Origin: Cenarchaeum sp.
Lineage (GTDB): Archaea; Thermoproteota; Nitrososphaeria; Nitrososphaerales; Nitrosopumilaceae
Direction: 5' to 3'
DNA length: 64,000 nucleotides
Assembly (NCBI GenBank): GCA_020027325.1
Contig: JAHRAL010000056.1
Location: 1 to 64,000, forward strand
The translations under genes were made by a program, and so were the position numbers. The notes beneath the pieces are model-generated. The model made no database searches. It was given only the letters and a program-made list of their open reading frames with translations, and was not told where the DNA came from. Shown here one piece after another: positions 33,536 through 42,829 of the stretch. Position 1 is the first letter of the stretch, and each line of letters begins with the position of its first letter.

Positions 33536-35050
33536 CTAGTTTCCCGCAAGTACTGACTCGATCTCATCGACTGCACGCGTGCCAAAAATGTCGCGCACCT
33601 GGCCCATCCGGACCGATTCGCCGAGCAGCTTTACTCCGAGCTTTTCGCGCAGGACGCCTAGCACGTCAGAGAAGCGGATCTCCCACCGGTCGGAGCACTC
33701 GAGGATCTTGGATACGGCCCACTGCCGTACCCCCCGCGGGAGGGCGACGTCTGAGCCCGTCTCTACTGCAAGCTTGTCAAAGACATTGAGCACGTCGACT
33801 GTCTGTTCTGCAATCTTTTCAAGGTCAGAGACCTCGCCGTACTTTGATTCCGAAGTCATGCGTACGTTTGATTGGAACTCTGATAGCCGCAGCATCGCCA
33901 TTACCTCGCTTGTGGACTGGGCAGACGTCTCGTCTTCTCGGCCCCCGATGGACTTTACGGCCTCAAAGAGGGCGTCGGACTTTTGGTGAAACTCTGCAAC
34001 CGACTTTTCGGACCGCTTGAGCGATTCAGACAGCGACGCAATTCCGGCATCAGCCTTGGACGCACGGCCCAGTACCTCGTCGCGCAGCGATGCAAACTCG
34101 GACTTTACGGACTCGAGCGAGCCAGCAGAGTCCACCTTTGATACGACACGCGTCAGCTGGTCTTGGAGCTTGCCGACTATGGGTGGGAGCGTGTCGCTTG
34201 CAGAAGACAGCTCTTGGAGGTGCTTTTGTATGCTGCTTATCTCGACTGGGAGCTGTGAGAGCTCGGCCATCTTGGCAGAGAGTGCGGATATCTCACGGGT
34301 AATCCCAGGATCCGCGGCGTGCTTTTCCTGGGCCTCCCGGAACAGCTCCCGGAGGCGTGCAATCTCGGAGTGGACCTCTTTGATTGCCGACGGCTTTGTT
34401 GCACTGCTTAGATCCTCGCGTATTTTGTCAATGTGCCTGCCCACCTTTATTATCATCTGTGCGTTGTTTTTTATCGAGTCGCTGTTCTCGTTGACCTTTT
34501 TTGAAATGTTTTCAATGCCGCCTGATATGCGCGTGCGCTCGTCCATTCCGCGCACGGCCTCGTGCATCTTTGCGGCCTGTGAGTCAAGCTTTGCAATCAT
34601 CCGTGCATGTGCCCGCATCTCGCCGAGCCCGTCAAAGAGTTTCTGCGAGTCCGATTCGAGCGAGCCGATTTTCTTTGACTGCTTTTGTATGGTTTCCAGT
34701 GTGCCGACCAGCTCGTCGATCATGGATTTCATCGAGACCAGGATTTTCTGGTTGTCGCCAAATATCTTGGCTATAGTCTTAAAGTCCTTTGAGAGCGACT
34801 TTGTGTCAGTCGATACCGTTGCCACCTTTTTGGCAAGCGCCTCTATCGAGCGCGAGTCGGCCCTAGTTGCAGTCGCAGGTTTTTTGGGGGCGGGCTTTTT
34901 GGTAGCACCCGCAGCTGCGGACTTTTTTGTCGCCGCCGGTTTTTTGGGGGCGAGCCGTTTTTTGGGGGCCTTCTTTTTTACGGGTGCCGGTTTTTTGGCA
35001 GCCTTTGCAGGTTTTTTGCGCGTCTTGACAGCAGCCTTTCTAGTAGCCAA
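33536..35050 (-). CDS. Coiled-coil protein with histone-H1-like Lys/Ala/Pro tail
   Basis: 504 residues from a TTG start. Residues 1-62 are almost only Lys, Ala, Pro and Thr (AKKPAPVKKKAPKKRLAPKK), like the tails of histone H1 and bacterial H1-like proteins. Residues about 65-400 are heptad-rich coiled coil (SIEALAKKVATVSTDTKSLS...). The last ~100 residues form a compact alpha-helical domain (ALPRGVRQWAVSKILECSD, FGTRAVDEIESVL). The tail suggests DNA or RNA binding and the rod suggests bridging, as in nucleoid or segregation proteins; this is inference. A TTAAAAAAAA run (35073-35082) at the expected distance may be its TATA box. It diverges from the trp operon. Confidence 0.72.
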   Translation of the reverse strand: MATRKAAVKTRKKPAKAAKKPAPVKKKAPKKRLAPKKPAATKKSAAAGATKKPAPKKPATATRADSRSIEALAKKVATVSTDTKSLSKDFKTIAKIFGDNQKILVSMKSMIDELVGTLETIQKQSKKIGSLESDSQKLFDGLGEMRAHARMIAKLDSQAAKMHEAVRGMDERTRISGGIENISKKVNENSDSIKNNAQMIIKVGRHIDKIREDLSSATKPSAIKEVHSEIARLRELFREAQEKHAADPGITREISALSAKMAELSQLPVEISSIQKHLQELSSASDTLPPIVGKLQDQLTRVVSKVDSAGSLESVKSEFASLRDEVLGRASKADAGIASLSESLKRSEKSVAEFHQKSDALFEAVKSIGGREDETSAQSTSEVMAMLRLSEFQSNVRMTSESKYGEVSDLEKIAEQTVDVLNVFDKLAVETGSDVALPRGVRQWAVSKILECSDRWEIRFSDVLGVLREKLGVKLLGESVRMGQVRDIFGTRAVDEIESVLAGN

Positions 35051-35196
35051 CGCGTCCCGATCTCAGGCGATGTTAAAAAAAAGGGTTGGTAAAAAAAACT
35101 ATGCAGGGATGCTATTCGTTTATAGCATCAACGTGGTGGACGATTTTGTGGAAGGTTTTTGCGGCCAGACCAATCGGATCCTCGACAAAAACGCCC

Positions 35197-35241
35197 GTAC
35201 AGTACTCGCATTCGAGCATATGGTATGGTACAGTACGGTAC
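35197..35241. promoter_or_regulatory. GTAC repeats upstream of the trp promoter (candidate operator)
   Basis: GTACAGTAC at 35197-35205 and GTACAGTACGGTAC at 35228-35241, the second touching the TATA-like CTATATATATATT (35241-35253). GTAC-N-GTAC is nearly palindromic, as expected for a dimeric regulator. The placement directly against TATA suggests control of trpEGDCBA or its divergent neighbour. Confidence 0.4.
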
Positions 35242-35270
35242 TATATATATATTCAAGATGTTTTAAATAG
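35241..35270 (+). promoter_or_regulatory. Tandem TATA-like boxes of the trp operon
   Basis: CTATATATATATT (35241-35253) and TTTTAAATAG (35261-35270). The second lies about 30 nt before the trpE ATG, consistent with leaderless initiation; the first would give a leader of about 25 nt. Confidence 0.5.
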
Positions 35271-35296
35271 CTGATACGCCCCACAGGGGCACATGG

Positions 35297-36649
35297 ATGA
35301 GTGCCTTTGGAAGCTCGGACGCACCGCAGATACGGCAGATTGACCTAAAGGGCACCCAGTTTGAGATTTACCGCAGAATTGCCTCACACTATTCTAACGC
35401 ATTTCTGTTCGAGTCCCTCAGCGGTCCGGACATTCTAGCAGAGACGTCGATAATCGGCTTTGATCCCGACTCGACAGTCGTCGCCTACAAGGACAGGCTG
35501 GTCGTCACGGATCGCAACAGCACGGCAAGGACGATAGAGGCGGAGAATCCCATAGTCGAGCTGCGCCGGCTGGTCGCTTCCAACGACTCACAAGAGTACC
35601 GGTACATGGGAGGCGCCGTTGGGATCATCGACTACGAGGCCGCAGGCCTGTGGGAGAGGCGTCTGGAGCCAGACGGCGACGTGCCGCTAGCAGAGTTTGG
35701 GATATACAGTGACGGCATACTCTTTGACAGCAAGGAGAAAAAGCCATATTATTTCCACACGGGTCCTGACAGGTCGTCGCAGATACCGGCAGCAGAGCCC
35801 GCACACGAGGCCTTCTCACATACAGAGGTGCGCGCAGAGCCCGGCGAGGCAGAGTACGAAGAGATTGTCAAAAAGGCCAAGGAATACATCTATGCAGGCG
35901 ACATATTCCAGGCCGTGCTGTCGCGCAGGTTTAGCTTTGAATTCTCGGGCGATCCGATGCGCGCCTATGAAAAGTTGCGCGAGCTAAACCCGTCGCCATA
36001 CCTGTACCACATAAAGATGGGCGGGCGCACGGTAATGGGTGCCAGTCCCGAGATGCTCATACGCATAACGGGCAACCAGGTCGAGACGTTTCCGATAGCA
36101 GGAACGCGCCCCGTCACCGGCGATGCAGAGCGCAACGCACGGCTCGGGGACGAGATGAAGCACGACCAAAAGGAGGTCGCAGAGCACGTCATGCTCGTGG
36201 ACCTTGGGCGCAACGACATCGGGCGCGTCTGCGAGCCGGGCACAGTCGATGTCAAAAGCCTAATGTCAGTCAAGCAGTTCAGCCATGTCCAGCACATGGT
36301 GACTCATGTAACGGGGACGCTTGCCGGCAAGTACGATGCCTTTGACGCATTTGGTGCGGTATTTCCGGCAGGAACGGTCAGCGGTGCGCCAAAGGTGCGC
36401 GCAATGGAGATAATATCAGAGCTAGAGCGCAAAAAACGCGGCGGGTACGCCGGGGCCGTGGGATATTTCTCGACAAACGGATGCTGCGACTTTGCAATTG
36501 CAATACGGAGCATGTTTTTGGATCACAATTCGGGATACGTCCAGGCCGGCGCGGGGATTGTCTCGGACTCTGTTGCCTCGCGCGAGTTCCAAGAGACAGA
36601 GCACAAGGCCGGCGCGCTTGTTGCAGCACTCGGGGAGGCATCAAGATGA
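35297..36649 (+). CDS. trpE: Anthranilate synthase component I
   Basis: 450 residues of the chorismate-binding family. Core motifs: YAGDIFQAVLSRRF, GASPEMLIRI, PIAGTRPVTGD, DLGRNDIGRV, GTLAGKYDAFDA, GTVSGAPKVRAMEII and YAGAVGYFS. It converts chorismate and ammonia, delivered by TrpG, to anthranilate. It is first in a six-gene operon. The stop overlaps the trpG start (ATGA). Feedback by tryptophan is usual for the family, but the N-terminal inhibitor-binding element is too divergent to judge by eye. Confidence 0.96.
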   Translation: MSAFGSSDAPQIRQIDLKGTQFEIYRRIASHYSNAFLFESLSGPDILAETSIIGFDPDSTVVAYKDRLVVTDRNSTARTIEAENPIVELRRLVASNDSQEYRYMGGAVGIIDYEAAGLWERRLEPDGDVPLAEFGIYSDGILFDSKEKKPYYFHTGPDRSSQIPAAEPAHEAFSHTEVRAEPGEAEYEEIVKKAKEYIYAGDIFQAVLSRRFSFEFSGDPMRAYEKLRELNPSPYLYHIKMGGRTVMGASPEMLIRITGNQVETFPIAGTRPVTGDAERNARLGDEMKHDQKEVAEHVMLVDLGRNDIGRVCEPGTVDVKSLMSVKQFSHVQHMVTHVTGTLAGKYDAFDAFGAVFPAGTVSGAPKVRAMEIISELERKKRGGYAGAVGYFSTNGCCDFAIAIRSMFLDHNSGYVQAGAGIVSDSVASREFQETEHKAGALVAALGEASR

Positions 36650-37242
36650 GGTTTCTCATAATCGACAACTATGACTCGTTTGTCTACAACATAGCCCAGG
36701 CCCTCGGTAGGATCGGAATAGAGGCAGACGTCGTACGAAACGACGCAACAAGCATCAAAGAGATAGAGGACAAGAACTATGATGCAATTGTCATATCACC
36801 GGGTCCCGGAAGTCCGGACAGGGCGCGCGACTTTGGGATCTCGGGGGACGTCATACGGATACTTGGGCCGCGCACGCCGATACTTGGCGTGTGCCTTGGA
36901 CACCAGGGCATAATCAGCGCCTTTGGGGGCCGCGTCACAAATGCCGCATGCGTCATGCACGGCAAGACCAGCAATGTGAGCCACGAGGGCCACCGGCTCT
37001 TTGAGGGGGTAGACAGCCCGTTTCAGGCCACGCGGTACCACTCGCTTGTAGGCGAGTCCACGCGCATTCCTGACTCGCTCAAAGTTACTGCGCGTGCCGA
37101 TGATGACGGCGAGGTCATGGGAGTCAGCCATAAAGAGTACCCGATAGAGGGGGTCCAGTTCCACCCAGAATCCATAATGACGCCGGCAGGCGAGCAGATA
37201 CTGCGAAACTTTGCAAAGATGGCAGGAGAGTACAAGAGATGA
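36646..37242 (+). CDS. trpG: Anthranilate synthase component II (glutamine amidotransferase)
   Basis: 198 residues, start fixed by the 4-base ATGA overlap with trpE. Class-I amidotransferase triad: Cys in GVCLGHQ, His and Glu in VQFHPES; also SPGPGSPDRA and the TrpG-type ATRYHSLVG. It releases ammonia from glutamine for TrpE. It overlaps trpD by 4 bases. Confidence 0.96.
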   Translation: MRFLIIDNYDSFVYNIAQALGRIGIEADVVRNDATSIKEIEDKNYDAIVISPGPGSPDRARDFGISGDVIRILGPRTPILGVCLGHQGIISAFGGRVTNAACVMHGKTSNVSHEGHRLFEGVDSPFQATRYHSLVGESTRIPDSLKVTARADDDGEVMGVSHKEYPIEGVQFHPESIMTPAGEQILRNFAKMAGEYKR

Positions 37243-38282
37243 GCATTGCAGGGCTGGCAGTACGCGCAGCTAGTGCCGGGCTTGGCGCAGACGAGGCGCG
37301 CAGGGCAATGGATGAGATACTGTCAGGACAATGCAAGGATGCAGAGATTGCAAGTCTTTTAGAGTCGATGGCAAAAAGGGGCGAGACGGATGAAGAGCTT
37401 GAAGGCATGCTTGACTCGATGATGTCCCACTGCGTAGGTGTAGACCTTGACCAGGACTCGCTAATCGACGTGTGCGGCACCGGTGGGGACGGCGCACACA
37501 CGTTTAACGTCTCGACTAGTGCTGCGTTCATTGCAGCAGCAGCCGGCGCACGCGTGGCAAAGCACGGCAACAGGTCGTCGTCCGGTGCAATCGGAAGTGC
37601 AGACATGTTTGAGCAGCTCGGAGTAAGCCTAGACTCTACGCCAGAGGTCGTCGCAGGGATGATAGCCTCGCACGGAATCGCATTCATGTTTGCGCCAAGA
37701 TTCCACCCCGCAATGAAGAATACTGCCGCGGCGCGCAAGCTTGTAAAGACGCGGACGGCGCTCAACCTGCTAGGACCGCTTGCAAATCCTGCGTGCGTCA
37801 GGCGCCAGCTGGTGGGGATAAGCTCGGCAGCACACCTTGAGCGGATACCCTCGATACTTGCCAAGCGCGGCGCAACACGTGCGATAGGGGTGCGCTCGGC
37901 AAACGGCCTAGACGAGCTCTCAACATCATCGAGGGGGACTGCCATCATTGCAGGCAAGGCAGGCACGGAGCGAATCGAGGTATCCCCCGCAGAGCTCGGC
38001 TTGGCAGAGTCTGGGATTGACGAGATCCGGGTCGGCGGCATGGAGGAGGCCTTTGGGGCCTTTGTTGGCGCCATAGACGGCACGGCATCAAGGGCCATAG
38101 TCGAGACTGCGGCACTCAATGCCGGTGCCGCACTCGTGGCAGCAGGCATCAAGGAGTCGATCAAAGACGGCCTAGAGTCGGCCCTCGAGATCGTGCGCTC
38201 TGGCAGATCGGCTGAGACTCTGCAAAGTTTTGTAAAGAGCTATGGAAGGACGGAGAGCTTGGAGGAGATCCGGAAAAAATGA
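37239..38282 (+). CDS. trpD: Anthranilate phosphoribosyltransferase
   Basis: 347 residues. Hallmarks are DVCGTGGDGAHTFNVST (PRPP-binding), KHGNRSSSGAIGSADM and RTALNLLGPLANP. It joins phosphoribose to anthranilate. Both ends overlap neighbours by 4 bases, indicating coupled translation in the operon. Confidence 0.96.
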   Translation: MSIAGLAVRAASAGLGADEARRAMDEILSGQCKDAEIASLLESMAKRGETDEELEGMLDSMMSHCVGVDLDQDSLIDVCGTGGDGAHTFNVSTSAAFIAAAAGARVAKHGNRSSSGAIGSADMFEQLGVSLDSTPEVVAGMIASHGIAFMFAPRFHPAMKNTAAARKLVKTRTALNLLGPLANPACVRRQLVGISSAAHLERIPSILAKRGATRAIGVRSANGLDELSTSSRGTAIIAGKAGTERIEVSPAELGLAESGIDEIRVGGMEEAFGAFVGAIDGTASRAIVETAALNAGAALVAAGIKESIKDGLESALEIVRSGRSAETLQSFVKSYGRTESLEEIRKK

Positions 38283-39049
38283 GCGGCGTGTTAGAGACGC
38301 TGGTAAGCAATTCGCGGCGCGCAGTAAGCGACGGGGTGTATGACTCTGTAAGTCCCCACAAGAGCTCGGGCGTTGATCTGGCCCAGCTGGTGCGCAAAAC
38401 CCCGCACGTCCCAGTCATTTCAGAAGTAAAGTTTGCATCGCCCAGCGAGGGAGATATTTGCCGCGGCGCGGATCCGGTCGAGGTTGCAGCCCAGATGGTC
38501 GAGGGCGGCGCCGTTGCGCTGTCTGTTCTAACACAGCCCCACTCTTTTGGCGGCTCGCCGGAGAACTTGGCGCGCATACGCCAAAATGTAAACGTCCCGA
38601 TACTGATGAAGGACATAATCATAGACGCGCACCAGATAGAGGCAGGTGCAAAGATGGGCGCAGACTATGTGCTGCTCATCGAGTCGGTCTTTGAATCAAA
38701 CAGTGTGCGCGACGGGCTGATCGATCTGGCGCACTCGCACGGGCTCGGGGTGCTCTTGGAGGCGCACACGCCCGCAGAGTTTGGGTCGGCGGTACGGTCG
38801 GGTGCGGACATGGTAGGAATCAACAACAGAAACCTTGACACGCTCGAGGTGAGTCTGGCAACCACGGAGGAGATCATGGCAGCAGGCCCTGCGTGCGAGG
38901 TGCCGATAGTGACAGAGAGCGGCATATCGGCCCCCGGCGACATCAGGCGCCTTCGTGCGTGCGGCGCAGAGGTCTTTTTGGTGGGGACAAGCATAATGAA
39001 GAGTGGCGATATAGCCGGGGCCGTGAGGAGCCTGGTGAGTGCGGTATGA
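38279..39049 (+). CDS. trpC: Indole-3-glycerol phosphate synthase
   Basis: 256 residues, a TIM barrel with [42 protein letters not shown] (catalytic Lys), LLEAHTP and [12 protein letters not shown]. It closes the indole ring. It is a single-domain TrpC, not fused to phosphoribosylanthranilate isomerase (TrpF). No trpF occurs in this operon or window. Confidence 0.95.
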   Translation: MSGVLETLVSNSRRAVSDGVYDSVSPHKSSGVDLAQLVRKTPHVPVISEVKFASPSEGDICRGADPVEVAAQMVEGGAVALSVLTQPHSFGGSPENLARIRQNVNVPILMKDIIIDAHQIEAGAKMGADYVLLIESVFESNSVRDGLIDLAHSHGLGVLLEAHTPAEFGSAVRSGADMVGINNRNLDTLEVSLATTEEIMAAGPACEVPIVTESGISAPGDIRRLRACGAEVFLVGTSIMKSGDIAGAVRSLVSAV

Positions 39050-40233
39050 AGGGGCGGTTTGGCAAGTATGGGGGGAGGTATGTGCCCGAGACGCTTGTGC
39101 CCGCGCTCGAAGAGCTAGAGTCGGCGTTTTACAAGTACAGGCGCGAGGCATCATTCAAGCGCCAGCTCAAGCAGCTGCTGTCCGAGTATGCCGGAAGGCC
39201 GACCCCGCTATATCACGCAAAGAATCTCAGCGACGAGGCCGGCGGCGCGCAGATCTACCTAAAGCGCGAGGATCTTTTGCACGGCGGCGCGCACAAGATC
39301 AACAACACGCTCGGCCAGGCGCTCCTTGCGCGCAGGATGGGAAAAAAGTACATTGTTGCAGAGACCGGTGCAGGACAGCACGGCGTGGCCACTGCAATGG
39401 CGTGCGCGTGCCTCGGCCTTGATTCCCGGGTCTATATGGGAAGCACCGACATGGCAAGGCAAAAGCTCAACGTACTTCGGATGAACATGCTCGGAGCCGC
39501 GGTGAGCCCCGTAAGCTCTGGATCAAAGACGCTAAAGGATGCAATCAACGAGGCCATACGCTACTGGCTTGCAAACGTCAAGACGACGCACTACCTGCTC
39601 GGCTCAGCAGTCGGACCCCACCCATATCCAGAGATGGTGCGCGAATTCCAGTCAGTCATCGGCCGCGAGATACGCTCACAGATGCGCAGGATTAAAAAAA
39701 ATCCCAGCTCGATAGTGGCATGCGTCGGGGGAGGCTCCAATGCAATCGGGACATTTCACGAGTTTGTAGACACTGACGCAGAGCTCATAGGCGTAGAGGC
39801 CGGCGGGGGCGGCCTTCGCAGCGGCAGGCATTCGGCAACCCTGGGGACCGGTTCTCGCGGCATATTGCACGGCATGATGACATATGTGATGCAAAACTCT
39901 GAAGGCCAGATCGGCTCAACGCACAGCGTGTCTGCCGGCCTTGACTATCCCGGCGTGGGCCCCGAGCACTCGTGGCTAAAGGATGCAGGCAAGGTGGACT
40001 ATCGGACGGCAACTGACAGGCAGGCAGTCAATGCGTTCATGGTGCTTGCCCGCACCGAGGGGATAATACCGGCACTAGAGTCCTCGCACGCAGTCGCCGA
40101 GGCGCTAAGGATTGCCCCCTCGATGAAAAAGTCAGAGGCAATAGTCGTGACCCTCTCTGGCAGGGGCGACAAGGACGTAGACGTCGTTGGGGAATGGATG
40201 ACAGGACATGGCAGGCGTAGCAGAAAAACTTGA
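39046..40233 (+). CDS. trpB: Tryptophan synthase beta chain
   Basis: 395 residues, a TrpB1-type protein starting [17 protein letters not shown]. The PLP lysine is in [10 protein letters not shown], the phosphate loop is VGGGSNAIG and the beta-replacement region is [11 protein letters not shown]. It condenses indole with serine. The start overlaps the trpC stop by 4 bases; the end overlaps trpA by 26 bases. Confidence 0.96.
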   Translation: MKGRFGKYGGRYVPETLVPALEELESAFYKYRREASFKRQLKQLLSEYAGRPTPLYHAKNLSDEAGGAQIYLKREDLLHGGAHKINNTLGQALLARRMGKKYIVAETGAGQHGVATAMACACLGLDSRVYMGSTDMARQKLNVLRMNMLGAAVSPVSSGSKTLKDAINEAIRYWLANVKTTHYLLGSAVGPHPYPEMVREFQSVIGREIRSQMRRIKKNPSSIVACVGGGSNAIGTFHEFVDTDAELIGVEAGGGGLRSGRHSATLGTGSRGILHGMMTYVMQNSEGQIGSTHSVSAGLDYPGVGPEHSWLKDAGKVDYRTATDRQAVNAFMVLARTEGIIPALESSHAVAEALRIAPSMKKSEAIVVTLSGRGDKDVDVVGEWMTGHGRRSRKT

Positions 40234-41011
40234 AGAGTGCCGCGCAGGCGGCAGGTCGGGGCTTGCCACATATGTGATGGCAGGCCATCCAAATGTGAGC
40301 GCAACGAAGGCAGCTGTTCGCGGCATGGTGCGCGGCGGCGCCGACATCATAGAGCTTGGCTACCCGTTCTCGGACCCGCTGGCCGACGGGCCGGTCATAC
40401 ACAATTCGGCAACCGTTGCAATAAAGGGCGGAATGACGATAAAGTCATACATTGAGATTGTAAAATTTGCGCGCAGGATCACAGACGTCCCGCTCATAAC
40501 GATGACGTATTCAAACATATTTGAGCGCCACACGTACGATGCGCTGATCTCAAGGCTGGTCAATGCCGGAATCGACGGGATAATAATTGCAGACATGCCG
40601 GTTGACGAGTCTGCATCCTATGTGTCGTCCGCACGCAGGCTGCGCGCAGAAACCGTGTTTCTGGCATCGCCCAACACAAGCCGTGCGCGCCTTGGCCGCA
40701 TAGCTGCGGCATCATCGGGGTTTGTCTACCTTGTCGGCGTCTATGGCACGACGGGCCAGAGGAAAAAGGTCGCACCGTACACGCTAGAGGCCATACGCGC
40801 CGCAAAGCGCACCATCAAGGATACCGCGGTGGGCGTCGGGTTTGGAATATCGACTCCGCAGGATGTTGCCATGTGCGTGCGTGCAGGAGCCGATGCTGTC
40901 ATCGTAGGCAGCCCGATTGTCAGGATTGCAGCAGAGTCTCCTCCGGGGCGCATAGAGGCAAGGGTTGCATCATACGTTGCGGGCCTGAGGCGCGCTACGC
41001 AGAGACGCTAG
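40208..41011 (+). CDS. trpA: Tryptophan synthase alpha chain
   Basis: 267 residues, a TIM barrel with the catalytic Glu in [17 protein letters not shown], the loop Asp in [10 protein letters not shown] and [11 protein letters not shown] with IVGSPIV for phosphate binding. It splits indole-glycerol phosphate and channels indole to TrpB. It is the last gene of trpEGDCBA. The stop lies 17 bases inside the end of the convergent sirohaem decarboxylase gene. Confidence 0.95.
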   Translation: MAGVAEKLEECRAGGRSGLATYVMAGHPNVSATKAAVRGMVRGGADIIELGYPFSDPLADGPVIHNSATVAIKGGMTIKSYIEIVKFARRITDVPLITMTYSNIFERHTYDALISRLVNAGIDGIIIADMPVDESASYVSSARRLRAETVFLASPNTSRARLGRIAAASSGFVYLVGVYGTTGQRKKVAPYTLEAIRAAKRTIKDTAVGVGFGISTPQDVAMCVRAGADAVIVGSPIVRIAAESPPGRIEARVASYVAGLRRATQRR

Positions 41012-42023
41012 GCGTCTTTGCAATCTCAAAGTTTTGCTCGACAAAGTACTCGACCCTGGTCTTTTTGAACTCACGCAGGCTAAAGAGGACGCGGTACTCG
41101 TCTACGTTGATCTGCGACTGTATCTGGCGCACGACCTCGTCGGCCTCTTGGCGCGTGCGCGTGTGGATCATTGAGAATACATTGTACGGCCAGTCCTCAT
41201 ACGTAGGTCGCTGGTAGCAGTGGCTTACCTGCGGGAACGCGCCGAGCATCTGGCCGACCTCTTCAATCCGCGGCTCGGGAACCTTCCAGACGATCATCCC
41301 GTTGGCTGCAAAGCCGGCATCACGGTGGCGGAGTATTGCTGCAAACCTTCGCATGACGCCGATCTCTTGGTACCGCAGCAGCTCTGAAAAGAGCCTGTCC
41401 TGCGTCATGTTGAGCCTCTGCGCCGGGGCCTCAAAGGGGCGCTCTGTTATCTCTAGATCCTTTTGCATCTCGCGGATAAACTCCTTGTCATACTCTGTTG
41501 GCACAAAGTCTACCGCAGAGACCTTGGGCTTTTGCTCAGACGGGGCGACCTTTTTCTTGTCAGACTCTACGATCTCTAGTTTTACGCCGATCTTGAACAG
41601 CTTTATCGTGGGCAGCATGCGGACCGTCTTTATCCCCTCAATCCCCTCAAACTTTGCCAGCTCTGACTTTAGGTTGGATCCCGGCGGGACGGCGATTGTA
41701 AACCACAGGTTGAATGCGCCCTCGCGCTCGTAATTGTGGCTGACGCCGGGGTGGGCGTTGATGATTTGGGCCACGTGTTCTATCCTCGAGGGCTCTATAC
41801 CCATTGCAACAAGCGAGCTCTTGTATCCGAGCCTCCGCGTGTCAAATATTGCGCTGAGCTGGCGCAAGACGCCGGATTTTTTGAGCGCGGTGATGCGGTC
41901 TATGACGTCAGCAGTCGGTATGCCGAGCCCCGATGATATCTCTGCAAACGGTTCGGCAACCAGCGGGAAGGACTGTTGTATGGTGTCCAGTATTCGCGCA
42001 TCGGTCTTGTCAAACTCTGCCAA
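40995..42023 (-). CDS. ahbAB: Fused sirohaem decarboxylase (AhbA-AhbB), double Lrp/AsnC fold
   Basis: About 342 residues from TTG 42023 (LAEFDKTDARILDTIQQSF). Two successive AsnC-type halves, each with an N-terminal helix-turn-helix-like part and a ligand domain: HPGVSHNYEREGAFNLWF and FPQVSHCYQRPTYEDWPYN. These His/Tyr/Arg motifs mark sirohaem decarboxylase AhbA/AhbB and the related NirDL proteins rather than DNA-binding regulators. The enzyme makes didecarboxysirohaem in the alternative haem route. Usually AhbA and AhbB are separate; here one chain holds both. The neighbourhood (sirohaem step, hemA, hemB) agrees. A minus-strand TATA-like box at 42045-42053 supports the TTG start. Confidence 0.86.
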   Translation of the reverse strand: MAEFDKTDARILDTIQQSFPLVAEPFAEISSGLGIPTADVIDRITALKKSGVLRQLSAIFDTRRLGYKSSLVAMGIEPSRIEHVAQIINAHPGVSHNYEREGAFNLWFTIAVPPGSNLKSELAKFEGIEGIKTVRMLPTIKLFKIGVKLEIVESDKKKVAPSEQKPKVSAVDFVPTEYDKEFIREMQKDLEITERPFEAPAQRLNMTQDRLFSELLRYQEIGVMRRFAAILRHRDAGFAANGMIVWKVPEPRIEEVGQMLGAFPQVSHCYQRPTYEDWPYNVFSMIHTRTRQEADEVVRQIQSQINVDEYRVLFSLREFKKTRVEYFVEQNFEIAKTPSVSA

Positions 42024-42157
42024 TGCCCGAGCCCGTGCATGATTTTGATAAAAACCTAGCGTACACGCAATCCACACCCGACGTTGCGGCCGAGTCGCAG
42101 GTACCAGCCGTGCAATGTGTAAACATAAATAGAAAATTTTGGCGTTCACATCTGCTG

Positions 42158-42829
42158 TTGCTAGCTGACATTGACCTTGATGGGTGCCTGATAGTCATAG
42201 CCGGCGCCGGAGCGCAGGCATACAAGAGGGCAAAGTCGCTGCTCGCCGAGAACTGCCGCATCCTAGTCGTCGGCGAGCATGTTGACAGTCGCCTCGAAGA
42301 GCTTGGATGCGAGCAGATGACAATAAGGAGACAAAAGATCGAGGACGCCTCGTTTATCCGCGGATGCGGCGCACGTATAGTCATTGCTGCGACCAGCGAC
42401 GACGAGCTTAATGCAATGATTGCCAATGCGGCGCGCCGGGAGCCAAACTGCCTTGCATATTCGGCCGACGGGTCATCACCAAGCGACTATTCGCATGTTG
42501 CAACATCGAGGCTTTCTGAAACGGTAGAGTTTGCAGTATCCACGCACGGGCAGAGCCCCGCAATGGCAAAGTCCCTCCGCGACCGTGCGGCCGAATCGCT
42601 GGCAGGCCTGGTCACCGGCCATGACGAGTCGCGCATCGCGCTGTACTCGGAGCTGCGATCAGAGGCAAAGCGCAGGATATCAGCGCCGTCAGAGCGCCGG
42701 CGTTTCTTGCAGGCAATAGCGGTGGATGCCGGCGTACAAGAGTTAATTAAAGATGGTCAGGCAGGCGCCGCACAAATGAGAGCAATGTCGATTCTAGACG
42801 GGTGGGATAATGCCAAAGACCATAGTTAA
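42158..42829 (+). CDS. Precorrin-2 dehydrogenase / sirohaem-forming ferrochelatase type (SirC/Met8-like)
   Basis: About 223 residues from TTG 42158 (LADIDLDGCLIVIAGAGAQA). The Rossmann NAD motif is VIAGAGAQAYKRA, followed by LLAENCRILVVGE and VIAATSDDELNAMIANAAR, the usual Met8/CysG N-terminal signature. A helical C-terminal domain has HGQSPAMAKSLRDRAAE. It oxidises precorrin-2 to sirohydrochlorin and may also insert iron. A TATA-like AACATAAAT at 42122-42130 favours this start; an ATG at 42023 would overlap the first codon of the divergent gene. The end overlaps hemA by 20 bases. The GxGxxA loop is slightly unusual. Confidence 0.85.
   Translation: MLADIDLDGCLIVIAGAGAQAYKRAKSLLAENCRILVVGEHVDSRLEELGCEQMTIRRQKIEDASFIRGCGARIVIAATSDDELNAMIANAARREPNCLAYSADGSSPSDYSHVATSRLSETVEFAVSTHGQSPAMAKSLRDRAAESLAGLVTGHDESRIALYSELRSEAKRRISAPSERRRFLQAIAVDAGVQELIKDGQAGAAQMRAMSILDGWDNAKDHS

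Noticed and set aside
34017-35270. 417-codon open frame antisense to the coiled-coil gene
   Set aside because: A Ser/Phe-rich mirror of heptad and Lys/Ala codons; no domain and no promoter.
40995-42023. Reading this gene as an Lrp/AsnC transcription regulator
   Set aside because: Two AsnC-like halves with sirohaem-decarboxylase His/Tyr motifs and haem-gene neighbours make the enzyme assignment better.
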